A DNA stretch of 64,000 nucleotides from Flavobacteriales bacterium. Lineage in GTDB: Bacteria > Bacteroidota > Bacteroidia > Flavobacteriales_F > PHOS-HE28. The DNA lies in the NCBI GenBank assembly GCA_016713875.1, contig JADJOI010000003.1, positions 3,162,001 to 3,226,000 on the forward strand, in the 5' to 3' direction. Positions 8,018-15,676 of the stretch are shown piece by piece. Under the pieces are notes generated by a model, which was not told the origin of the DNA, made no database searches, and saw only the letters and a program-made list of their open reading frames with translations. Position 1 is the stretch's first letter. Each line of letters begins with the position of its first letter. The position numbers and the translations under genes were made by a program.

Positions 8018-9778
8018 TCACCGGACCACCACGCGCTGCACGGCGCGCACCCCGGCCGGGTCGCTCACCTCCAGCAGGTAGCTGCCCGCCGGGGTGCCGC
8101 GCAGGTCCAGGTCCACCGGTAAGCCGGGCACCAGCTCCACCGGCAGTTGGCGCACCGTGCGGCCGCCCAGGTCCAGCAGGTGCACGGTGCTGCGGCCGGC
8201 GCGCAGCCCGTCGGCCAGCAGGGTGAAGCGGCCATCGCTCGGCACCGGGAACACCCGCAGGCGCACCCCTTCGGTCAGCTCCTGCTGGCCCACGGTGACC
8301 AGGGTGTACGACGCCTCCACCGTACAGCCGTCCGCCGTGGTCACCGTCACGCTGTACAGGCCGTCGCCCTGGCTGAACACGAAGGCGCCGTCCGCGTTGG
8401 GGAGCGCCGTTCCATTGTAGGTCCAGGCGTAGGTGGCGAAGCCGTTGTCCGTGAAGAGCACGCCCGCATCGTAGGTGATGGCGATCACCGGGCACACCAC
8501 CAGGGTGTCGCTGATGCCGCTGCAGCCGAACCCGTTGACGCCGCTGGCCCAATAGCTGCCGGCGCCCAGCGCCTGGATGCACAGGCCGGTGTTGGGCAGG
8601 GTGTCGCCGTCCAGGAACCACAGCACGTTCACCAGGCTGGTGTCGGTGAGGCAGAGCGTCTGGGTGAGCTCGCTGTAGCTCAGGCTCATATCGGGCGCAC
8701 CGTACACCACCACCACATCGGTGTCGTGGAACACCTGTTGCACGCTCTCGGAGACCACCAGGCTGCCCACCGTGCCGCCCGCGATGCTGAAGGGGTAGTT
8801 GCCTGCACCGATCAGCGGTAGGTTGTAGGTGCCCAGCGCATCATCCTGGCTCACGGGGTCCTCATCGAAGAACGCGATCGAGTACGGGCCGTCGTTGAGC
8901 GGAAGTCCCAGGCCGTTCCAAGTGGCGTTGTCGGTATCGTCCTGCGTGCTGCCGGTCACGGTCTGGCCGTTGCCGTCGGTGAGCACGAAGTACAGGTCGG
9001 GGCTGCCGGTGCAGCCGATGAGCGGAAGGTCGGGCTCCTCCACATCGCCGCACCAGTTGCCGTTCACGCCCAGCAGCGTCGCCACGTCCAGCGTGTAGCC
9101 GCCGATGGTGGTGGTGAGCGTGGTGGTGTAGGTGCCGGGCTGGTCGTAGGTCACCGGCGGCGGGTTCGCGCCGGTGGCGGTCTGCCCGTTGCCGAAGACC
9201 CAGTCGTGCATGGTGGGGTCGGGGCTGCCATCGATCAACGCGGTGTAGGTCACCGTCACGGGTGCGCAGCCAGAGCTGGGGGTGAAGCTGTAGCCGGTGT
9301 TGCCGCCGGTGCCGGGCAGCACGTTCAGCAGCACCGCGAAGCTCTCGGGCACGCTCACTTGTATGCCGTTCAGCGAGACCTGCGCCAGGATGTCGATGGT
9401 GATGGCGTAGGTACCGGCGCCCAGGGCGGTGCCGCAGATACGCGCGCAGCCGAACTGGGCCTGCTGCGGGTAGTAGACCCCGAGGGGATCGCTGGTCTCG
9501 ATCGCCAGGCCGAAGGGCACGCCGCTGATGCCGGTGATGGTCATCTGCTCGAAGTCCACCGTGAAGCCGGTGCCCGGGTCGGTGAAGGAGGGCGGCAGCC
9601 AGAAGGTGAGGTCGGCCTGGTAGGGCACGCCGGCGGTGGCATCGGCTGGCTGCAGTGGGCACAGGCTGGGGTAGGCCGGGCTCACCGTGCAGCTACTGTC
9701 CGGTGTGCAGCCAGGGCATTGGCCGTAGGCGATGGGGGCGAGGAGCAACAGGAGCGCGAACGGCAGGAGGCGAGGCAT
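8018..9778 (-). CDS. T9SS type A sorting domain surface protein
   Basis: A 586-residue secreted protein of unknown role. It begins with a Sec signal peptide (about residues 1-20, ending IAYGQ) followed by a Cys-rich segment with CPGC and SCTVSP. A PKD-like segment (DWVFGNGQTATG with TYDQPGTYTTTLTT) lies near residue 220. The last 75 residues are a type A T9SS sorting domain: RVFPVPSDGRFTLL, then LLDLGGRTVRQL, then GSYLLEV and terminal RVVVR. This predicts export by Sec, passage through the type IX system and attachment or release at the cell surface. The ATG at 9778 is chosen because it opens the signal peptide and lies 18 nt after a -7 element. Confidence 0.85.
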   Translation of the reverse strand: MPRLLPFALLLLLAPIAYGQCPGCTPDSSCTVSPAYPSLCPLQPADATAGVPYQADLTFWLPPSFTDPGTGFTVDFEQMTITGISGVPFGLAIETSDPLGVYYPQQAQFGCARICGTALGAGTYAITIDILAQVSLNGIQVSVPESFAVLLNVLPGTGGNTGYSFTPSSGCAPVTVTYTALIDGSPDPTMHDWVFGNGQTATGANPPPVTYDQPGTYTTTLTTTIGGYTLDVATLLGVNGNWCGDVEEPDLPLIGCTGSPDLYFVLTDGNGQTVTGSTQDDTDNATWNGLGLPLNDGPYSIAFFDEDPVSQDDALGTYNLPLIGAGNYPFSIAGGTVGSLVVSESVQQVFHDTDVVVVYGAPDMSLSYSELTQTLCLTDTSLVNVLWFLDGDTLPNTGLCIQALGAGSYWASGVNGFGCSGISDTLVVCPVIAITYDAGVLFTDNGFATYAWTYNGTALPNADGAFVFSQGDGLYSVTVTTADGCTVEASYTLVTVGQQELTEGVRLRVFPVPSDGRFTLLADGLRAGRSTVHLLDLGGRTVRQLPVELVPGLPVDLDLRGTPAGSYLLEVSDPAGVRAVQRVVVR

Positions 9779-9795
9779 GGGGTGCGGGTGGAGGC

Positions 9796-9803
9796 CCAAG
9801 ATA
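9796..9803 (-). promoter_or_regulatory. -7 promoter element before T9SS cargo gene
   Basis: Minus-strand TATCTTGG, 18 nt before the start codon at 9778. Confidence 0.4.
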
Positions 9804-9815
9804 TCCGGATCGGAC

Positions 9816-10196
9816 TCAGCGTCCGCGGCGGATGGTCGGCTTACGGGCCAAGGGCTTCCTGGTCTTCGGCGGCAAAGTGTCCACGTAAGCGAGGGACAGC
9901 TTCACCCACTTGTCCAAGGCCCCCTTTGTGGACACCGCCCGGGCCTCCACGAACACGAACCCCTTCATGTTCTTGTGCCCGTAGGTCATGGGTTTGGCGC
10001 CGGGCCAATGGAGGATCTCCTCAAGGCGCTCGCCATCGAACCGGACCATCAGTTCGTTCTTGTTCGTAAGGCCCAGGCTCATGTGCCCGTTCACCATGAA
10101 GGCCACACCGCCGAACATCCGCTTGGGTTCGGCCTCAACGCCATGCGCGGCCAGCGCGTTGGCGATGCGTTGTTCGAAGAGGGGGGCGTGCGGCAC
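9816..10196 (-). CDS. TfoX/Sxy N-terminal domain protein
   Basis: A 126-residue soluble protein consisting of the TfoX N-terminal domain. The signature KRMFGGVAFMVNGHM near residue 25, followed by LMVRFDGE and PMTYGHKNMKGFVFV, is typical. Proteins with both TfoX domains act in competence regulation in Gammaproteobacteria; single-domain forms like this one are widespread and their role is not known. The C-terminus is basic (KTRKPLARKPTIRRGR). The start is GTG; no ATG lies near. It is divergent from gltX. Confidence 0.8.
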   Translation of the reverse strand: MPHAPLFEQRIANALAAHGVEAEPKRMFGGVAFMVNGHMSLGLTNKNELMVRFDGERLEEILHWPGAKPMTYGHKNMKGFVFVEARAVSTKGALDKWVKLSLAYVDTLPPKTRKPLARKPTIRRGR

Positions 10197-10355
10197 GCCG
10201 GTGAAGGTGTGGGAAAGCGAAGGTGGCGAAATGTTCCGGCCGGTTGGTCTGCGAACGCCGGCCTACGAAGAGCATCGCCTTCCATGGCTTGGCACAATAC
10301 AGTGGAACGACCTGTTGTGGTTGACCGTACCGGGAGTGCCCAGACCGGCACCCGC

Positions 10356-10363
10356 TACCTTCG
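10356..10363 (+). promoter_or_regulatory. -7 promoter element before gltX
   Basis: TACCTTCG in the 234-nt region between the TfoX gene and gltX, 67 nt before the gltX ATG. The rest of this region shows no gene. Confidence 0.45.
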
Positions 10364-10430
10364 CGGACCTGTTCGACCCTGTGCCCGGTCCCTGCCGCCG
10401 GAGCGCATGTGCGGAAGAACACCTGAACGC

Positions 10431-11969
10431 ATGTCCGTCCGAGTCCGCTTTGCCCCCAGCCCCACCGGCCCCCTGCACATGGGCGGTGTGCGCACGGCCC
10501 TGTACAACGTCCTCTTCGCCCGTAAGCACGGTGGCACCTTCCTGCTGCGCATCGAGGACACCGATCAGCAGCGCTTCGTGCCCGGTGCCGAGGAGTACAT
10601 CCGCGAAGCGCTGGACTGGTGCGGGCTGACGCCGGATGAGAGCCCGTGGACCGGTGGCCCGGACGGGCCCTACCGCCAGAGCGAGCGCAAGGCGATGTAC
10701 CGCCAGTATGCCGAGCAGCTCATCGCCGCGGACAAGGCCTACTATGCCTTCGACACACCCGAGGAGCTGGAGGCCATGCGCGCGCGGCTTCAGGCCGCAG
10801 GTGTGGCGGCCCCGGCATACAACGCGGTGACGCGTGAGCACATGAGGAACTCGCTCACCCTGAGCGCCGACGATGTGAAGGCCCGCCTGGCCGCTGGCGA
10901 ACCTTACGTGGTGCGCCTGAAGGTGCCGCGCCATCAGGAGGTGCGCTTCGAGGACCTGATCCGCGGCTGGGTGGTGGTGCACAGCGCCAACATCGACGAC
11001 AAGGTGCTCTTCAAGAGCGACGGCATGCCCACCTATCACCTGGCCAACATCGTGGATGACCACCTCATGCGCATCACGCATGTGATCCGCGGCGAGGAGT
11101 GGTTGCCGAGCGCGCCGCTGCACGTGTTGCTCTACGAGGCCTTCGGGTGGGAGCGCCCCGCTTTCGCCCACTTGCCGCTGATCCTGAAGCCTGACGGCAA
11201 CGGCAAGCTCAGCAAGCGCGACGGCGACCGCCTGGGCTTCCCGGTTTTTCCGCTGAACTGGACGGACCCCGCCAGTGGCGAACAGAGCAGCGGCTATCGG
11301 GAGCGGGGATACTATCCGGAGGCCTTCGTGAACATGCTGGCCCTGCTGGGCTGGAACCCCGGCGGCGATCAGGAACTCATGAGCATGGCCGAGATGACGG
11401 CCCTGTTCGACCTGGGCCGCGTGCACAAGGGGGGCGCCCGCTTCGATCCGGAGAAGACCAAGTGGTTCAACCAGCAATACCTGCGGAGGCGGCCCGATGC
11501 GGTGCTCGGCGAACAGCTCCGCGGGCGCCTGCAGGCCGTGAAAGGCTTCGACACCACGGCCGAGCGTGCCGCACAGGCCACCGCCTTGCTGAAGGAGCGC
11601 GCCACCTTCGTCGACGACATGCTGGAAGGCCTCTACCTCTTCAGTACGGGTTCGCCCTTGAAGGACAACGCGGAGGCCGAAGCGGAGCTGCGGAAGCGCT
11701 GGAAGGGCGAGGCCGCCCCGGCACTCGAGGCGTACATCGCCCGGCTGGAGGGCATGGCTGAACTGAGCCCCGCCCTCCTGGAGTCCGCCTTCAACGAAGT
11801 GCTAGCGGCCCACGGTCTGAAGGTGGGCCAGGTGATGCCGCTGTACCGCCTGTTCGTGGCGGGCCGCATGCAGGGCCCCGGGATGTTCGATGTGAGCGTG
11901 TTGTTGGGCCGAGCCGAGGTGGTGGCCCGCTTGAAGGCCGGTCTGGAGCACTGCCGCGCATGGGCCTGA
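10431..11969 (+). CDS. gltX: Glutamate--tRNA ligase
   Basis: Class I aminoacyl-tRNA synthetase of 512 residues that charges tRNA-Glu with glutamate in the cytoplasm. The HIGH-type motif is PSPTGPLHMGG at residues 8-18, and the KMSKS-type loop is KLSKRDGD. Further conserved segments are RIEDTDQQR and SDGMPTYHLANIVDDHLM. Length is normal. The frame stays open for 700 nt upstream, but the sequence there has no homology character, and MSVRVRFAPSPTG is the standard N-terminus. It overlaps folB by 10 nt. Confidence 0.96.
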   Translation: MSVRVRFAPSPTGPLHMGGVRTALYNVLFARKHGGTFLLRIEDTDQQRFVPGAEEYIREALDWCGLTPDESPWTGGPDGPYRQSERKAMYRQYAEQLIAADKAYYAFDTPEELEAMRARLQAAGVAAPAYNAVTREHMRNSLTLSADDVKARLAAGEPYVVRLKVPRHQEVRFEDLIRGWVVVHSANIDDKVLFKSDGMPTYHLANIVDDHLMRITHVIRGEEWLPSAPLHVLLYEAFGWERPAFAHLPLILKPDGNGKLSKRDGDRLGFPVFPLNWTDPASGEQSSGYRERGYYPEAFVNMLALLGWNPGGDQELMSMAEMTALFDLGRVHKGGARFDPEKTKWFNQQYLRRRPDAVLGEQLRGRLQAVKGFDTTAERAAQATALLKERATFVDDMLEGLYLFSTGSPLKDNAEAEAELRKRWKGEAAPALEAYIARLEGMAELSPALLESAFNEVLAAHGLKVGQVMPLYRLFVAGRMQGPGMFDVSVLLGRAEVVARLKAGLEHCRAWA

Positions 11970-12310
11970 TCGAAGTGAACGGCATCCGGGTGTTCGCCTA
12001 CCACGGCTGCCTGGAGGAGGAGGCCCGCATCGGCGGCCGGTATCGGGTGGACGTGCAGGTGCAGGGCGACCTTTCCCGCGCTGAGTTCAGCGATGCCTTG
12101 GGCGACACCATCGATTACGGCCGCATCACGGCGCTCGTGAAGGAGGCGATGGCCGTGCGCAGCCGGCTGATCGAGCATGTGTGCCGACGGATCCTGCTGG
12201 CCCTGCAGCAGGAATGGCCGGGGCCGTATCGTTGGCGGGTGCGGGTGGAGAAGGAGGCCCCTCCGGTGAACGGCGATGTCGAGCACGTGGCCTACACCCT
12301 GGAGGGATAG
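11960..12310 (+). CDS. folB: Dihydroneopterin aldolase
   Basis: A 116-residue enzyme of folate biosynthesis that cleaves 7,8-dihydroneopterin to 6-hydroxymethyl-dihydropterin and glycolaldehyde. FolB features are VFAYHGCLEEEARIGGRY (with the substrate-binding Glu), the segment DTIDYGRI, and a Lys in VRVEKEAPPV that matches the catalytic Lys of the family. The length is normal. It starts inside the end of gltX (10-nt overlap), so the pair is transcribed together. Confidence 0.92.
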   Translation: MGLIEVNGIRVFAYHGCLEEEARIGGRYRVDVQVQGDLSRAEFSDALGDTIDYGRITALVKEAMAVRSRLIEHVCRRILLALQQEWPGPYRWRVRVEKEAPPVNGDVEHVAYTLEG

Positions 12311-12332
12311 CCCCCGCCTCAAGGCCATCCCC

Positions 12333-12340
12333 TATCTTCG
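12333..12340 (+). promoter_or_regulatory. -7 promoter element before tRNA-Cys
   Basis: TATCTTCG, 27 nt before the mature 5' end of tRNA-Cys. It is a good match to the consensus used elsewhere in the window. Confidence 0.5.
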
Positions 12341-12367
12341 CGGCCGCCCGCTCCCGGGCAGTTCAAG

Positions 12368-12438
12368 GGTCACGTGGCCGAGTGGCTAGGCAGAGGTCTG
12401 CAAAACCTCGTACAGCGGTTCGACTCCGCTCGTGACCT
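12368..12438 (+). tRNA. tRNA-Cys (GCA)
   Basis: A 71-nt cloverleaf: acceptor GGTCACG / CGTGACC, D stem GCC / GGC, anticodon stem GAGGT / ACCTC with loop CTGCAAA (anticodon GCA), T stem AGCGG / CCGCT with loop TTCGACT. The discriminator base is T (U73), the identity element of tRNA-Cys. The CC after it is genomic; a full CCA is not encoded. Confidence 0.96.
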
Positions 12439-12443
12439 CCGAA

Positions 12444-12475
12444 AGGATCCCCCGCCTCCGGGGGATCCTGCTTTT
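12444..12475 (+). terminator. Intrinsic terminator after tRNA-Cys
   Basis: Perfect 10-bp stem AGGATCCCCC / GGGGGATCCT, 6-nt loop, followed by GCTTTT. It begins 6 nt after the tRNA. Confidence 0.85.
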
Positions 12476-12486
12476 CGGCCCGTCGC

Positions 12487-12494
12487 TACCTTGT
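12487..12494 (+). promoter_or_regulatory. -7 promoter element before porZ
   Basis: TACCTTGT, 52 nt before the ATG at 12547 and just after the tRNA terminator. Confidence 0.35.
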
Positions 12495-12546
12495 GCCGAA
12501 CAACGATCGGCCCCGTTCCGCGTTAGGTGGACGCCCGTTCCCGACC

Positions 12547-14916
12547 ATGAGCCTTCTTCGTACCCTGTTCCCACTTTCCGCCGCGCTCCTCACCACCTCC
12601 ATGTCCGCCCAGTTGGCCATAGGTGAATGGCGCGACCATTTCCCCTACCGGCAGACCCTGGCCGTGGCCGAAGGCGAGGGCAAGGCCTGGTGCGCCACGC
12701 GCAACGCCGTGTTCGCCTACCACCGGCCCTCCGGCGAGATCGAGCGCTTCACGAAAGTGAACGCCCTGAGCGATGTGGATGTGAGCGTGCTGAACTACAA
12801 CGCGGCCGTGGGCGGCCTGCTGGTGGCCTATCGCAACGGAAACCTCGACCTGATCCGCGGAGGCACGGCCAGCAACCTCAGTGACATCAAACGCAGCAAC
12901 ATCATCGGCGACAAGGGCGTGTACGATATCCACTTCGAAGGGACCTTGGCCTACCTGGCGTGCGGCTTCGGCATCGTGGTGGTGGACCTGGAGGCGCTGG
13001 AGGTGCGTGAGACCTGGTTCATCGCCCCGGGCGGCACACAGGTGAAAGTGAACGACGTGGCCTTCATCGGTGATTCCATCTATGCGGCCACCAACACCGG
13101 TCTGTTCGCCGCCTACCGGTTCGCGCCCAACCTGGCCGCGTTCACCTCGTGGCAGCAGCGCACGGAGCTGCCCACGCCATCGGGCCCCTTCAACGCCGTG
13201 GTCGAGGTGGGCGGCCGGGTCGTGGTGAACTACCACAACGCCGGCGCCACCGACCGGGATACGGTGTACTTCCGGGAGGCCGGGGTTTGGCAGCGGCTCA
13301 CGCATGCCTTCGGGCGCCAGAACACCAGCGTTCGGGCCAGCAGCGATGGCTCCATGTTGCTTCTTTGCCAGAACGAGGCCATCTCGCGCTATGATTCCGT
13401 GCTCTCCTTCGTGTGGTTGTACAACAGCTATGTGGACGACCTGCCGATGTCGGCCGCCATGGCCATCCCCTCCGCCGACGGCGATGGTATTTGGGCGGCC
13501 GACCGGGCGCAGGGACTGGTGTACCTGATCACCGGAGCTCCCGGAGCGCCGCTGTCCCCGCCAGGTCCATCCACTGTCTCCGCGCTCCGGATGTCATCGT
13601 CCAAAGGCGGCCTGTATGTGGCCACGGGAGGCGTTCAGAGCAACTGGACCAACCAGTTCCGCAAGGAGGGGGTGCATCAGTTCTTCGGAGGCCAATGGTC
13701 CACGACCGATAGGTTCAACGACCCGCTGATGGCCACCGGTGCGAATACCTATGGAGGGGCGGTCAACGACCTCATGGCCGTGGCCGCCGACCCGGAGGAC
13801 GCTGACCATGCGTTCGTCGGCTCATGGGATGATGGCGTGCTGGAACTGCGCGGCGGGGCGGTCCAGACGATCCACAATGCGGACAACAGCAGCCTCCAGG
13901 TGAACCCGGCCTTCGGCGCCGACAATGGCGTGCAAGTGGCGGGCCTGGCCTTTGATGCGGAAGGCGACCTGTGGGCGACCAACAGCAACTGCGCCGCCCC
14001 GATCAGTGTCCGCACGGCCGGGGGCACCTGGCGTTCGTTCGCCCCGGGCGCGGTGCTCAACAACAACAGCTTGTTGAGCGATATCCTGCCCGCCCGGCAG
14101 AACCGCCTCAAATGGGTGATCCGACCGCGCAGCAACGGCATGCTCGTCTTCACCGACAACGGCACGCTGAGCGACCCCGGCGATGACCAGTACAAGGTGC
14201 TGACCACGGCGGAGGGCATTGGGGGTCTGCCATCCATGGACGTGTTCAGCATGGCCGAGGACCTGGACGGTGAGGTCTGGGTCGGCACCGGCAAGGGCGT
14301 GGCGGTGTTCTACACGCCGGATGCGGTCTTCGGCGGTGGCGATTTCGACTGCCAGCAGATCCTGATCGAGCAGGGCGGCAATGTGCAGATCCTCCTGGAG
14401 ACCGAGTCGGTGAGCGCGATCGCAGTGGATGGTGCTGACCGCAAGTGGCTCGGCACCCTGAGCAGCGGCGTGTTCCTGGTGTCACCCGATGGCACGGAAC
14501 AACTCCACCACTTCACCGCCGAGAACAGCCCGCTGCCGAGCAATACCATCACCAGCCTGGCCATCGACGGGGAGAGCGGCGAGGTGTTCTTCGGGACCGA
14601 CCAGGGCATCGTGAGCTACCGCGGCACGGCCACCGAAAGCGGGGTCACCAATGCGTGCGCGAAGGTCTTCCCCAACCCGGTGCGCGAAACGTACACAGGT
14701 CCCATTGCGATCACCGGACTTGTGCGCGACAGTGATGTGAAGGTGACCGACGTGGCCGGCAACCTGGTGTATCGGACCACCTCTGATGGAGGCCAGGCCA
14801 TCTGGCCGGGCACCGACATGAGCGGAAACCGGGTGAGCACAGGCGTGTATCTGGTGTTCGCCTCCGATGCGGACGGCAACACCAAGTGCAACACCAAGGT
14901 GCTGGTGGTGCGCTGA
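12547..14916 (+). CDS. porZ: T9SS component PorZ-like beta-propeller protein
   Basis: A 789-residue secreted protein. After a signal peptide (ending SMSAQ) comes GEWRDHFPYRQTLAVA and then two-component-regulator-type propeller repeats with the conserved N-terminal segments FTKVNALSDVDVSVLNYN, YRNGNLDLI, IKRSNIIGDKGVYDI and LACGFGIVVVDLE. A second propeller covers about residues 370-700 (segments such as MAEDLDGEVWVGTGKGVAVF). The last 75 residues are a type A sorting domain (KVFPNPVRETYTGPIAI to NTKVLVVR). This order is that of PorZ, which in Porphyromonas takes part in the T9SS attachment complex and presents anionic lipopolysaccharide to the sortase PorU. It is followed by recO after 8 nt. 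The specific PorZ assignment rests on recalled N-terminal similarity. Confidence 0.82.
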   Translation: MSLLRTLFPLSAALLTTSMSAQLAIGEWRDHFPYRQTLAVAEGEGKAWCATRNAVFAYHRPSGEIERFTKVNALSDVDVSVLNYNAAVGGLLVAYRNGNLDLIRGGTASNLSDIKRSNIIGDKGVYDIHFEGTLAYLACGFGIVVVDLEALEVRETWFIAPGGTQVKVNDVAFIGDSIYAATNTGLFAAYRFAPNLAAFTSWQQRTELPTPSGPFNAVVEVGGRVVVNYHNAGATDRDTVYFREAGVWQRLTHAFGRQNTSVRASSDGSMLLLCQNEAISRYDSVLSFVWLYNSYVDDLPMSAAMAIPSADGDGIWAADRAQGLVYLITGAPGAPLSPPGPSTVSALRMSSSKGGLYVATGGVQSNWTNQFRKEGVHQFFGGQWSTTDRFNDPLMATGANTYGGAVNDLMAVAADPEDADHAFVGSWDDGVLELRGGAVQTIHNADNSSLQVNPAFGADNGVQVAGLAFDAEGDLWATNSNCAAPISVRTAGGTWRSFAPGAVLNNNSLLSDILPARQNRLKWVIRPRSNGMLVFTDNGTLSDPGDDQYKVLTTAEGIGGLPSMDVFSMAEDLDGEVWVGTGKGVAVFYTPDAVFGGGDFDCQQILIEQGGNVQILLETESVSAIAVDGADRKWLGTLSSGVFLVSPDGTEQLHHFTAENSPLPSNTITSLAIDGESGEVFFGTDQGIVSYRGTATESGVTNACAKVFPNPVRETYTGPIAITGLVRDSDVKVTDVAGNLVYRTTSDGGQAIWPGTDMSGNRVSTGVYLVFASDADGNTKCNTKVLVVR

Positions 14917-14924
14917 GAGGCACC

Positions 14925-15644
14925 ATGTTGCATACCACCCGGGCCCTGGTGCTCCGCACCATCCGCCACACGGACAGCACCGTTGTGCTGAAGGCGTACA
15001 CAGGGGCCTTCGGGCTTCGTAGCTACCTGGTACGCACGCCGAAGGGCGCAGGACGCAGGAACGTCGCAGCGTTGCTTCAGCCGCTCAGCCGCCTGGAGCT
15101 GGTGGTGGACGAGCGGGCCGACCGCGACCTGCATCAGGTGCGGGAGCTGAGGCTCCATAGACCCTACCAGCGCGTGCCCGGTGATGCGATGCGTATCGCC
15201 CTGCTGCTCTTCATCCAGGAGCTGCTGGCCCGCACGCTGCGCGAGGAATCGGGTGATCCCGGGCTTTGGGCTTTTCTGGAGGATGCGCTGGAACTGCTGG
15301 ACGGCGCTGGCGAAGTGCGCGACCTGCCGTTGCGTTTCGTGCTCGGCTACGCCGCGGCCTTGGGCTTCGCGCCCGCACCACCGGAGGAGGAGGCCCCCTA
15401 TTTCGACATGGTCGAAGGGCGCTTCACCGCGGAGCTGCCCCTGCATGCCCAGGCGATCGCTCCACCGCTCACCGCGGTGTTCGCCGCGTGGTTGCCGGGT
15501 TCGCTGGATGAACCGGCGCCGGTCGCCATGGCCCCTGGTCAGCGCCGTGAGCTGTTGGATGCGCTGTTGCGCTATGTGCGACTGCATGTGCCCGGGGCCC
15601 ATGAGCTGCGCTCGCCGGACGTGCTTCATCAAGTGCTTGGGTGA
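14925..15644 (+). CDS. recO: DNA repair protein RecO
   Basis: A 239-residue protein of the RecFOR recombinational repair pathway, which helps load RecA on SSB-coated DNA. It starts with an OB-fold (TRALVLRTIRHTDSTVVLKAYT, then GLRSYLVRTPKG) followed by the helical domain with LLLFIQELLARTLREE. No zinc-binding Cys cluster is visible, as is usual for Bacteroidota members. The ATG is 8 nt after porZ, so the two are probably co-transcribed. Length is normal. Confidence 0.9.
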   Translation: MLHTTRALVLRTIRHTDSTVVLKAYTGAFGLRSYLVRTPKGAGRRNVAALLQPLSRLELVVDERADRDLHQVRELRLHRPYQRVPGDAMRIALLLFIQELLARTLREESGDPGLWAFLEDALELLDGAGEVRDLPLRFVLGYAAALGFAPAPPEEEAPYFDMVEGRFTAELPLHAQAIAPPLTAVFAAWLPGSLDEPAPVAMAPGQRRELLDALLRYVRLHVPGAHELRSPDVLHQVLG

Positions 15645-15652
15645 GCCACGGG

Positions 15653-15660
15653 TATCTTCG
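15653..15660 (+). promoter_or_regulatory. -7 promoter element before S9 peptidase gene
   Basis: TATCTTCG, 16 nt before the ATG at 15677 and 8 nt after recO ends. Confidence 0.5.
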
Positions 15661-15676
15661 GCCCGGCCGCTCGTCC

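Noticed and set aside
9732..10430. In-frame upstream extension of gltX
   Set aside because: It crosses the oppositely oriented TfoX gene, and the GltX N-terminus is MSVRVRFAPSPTG.
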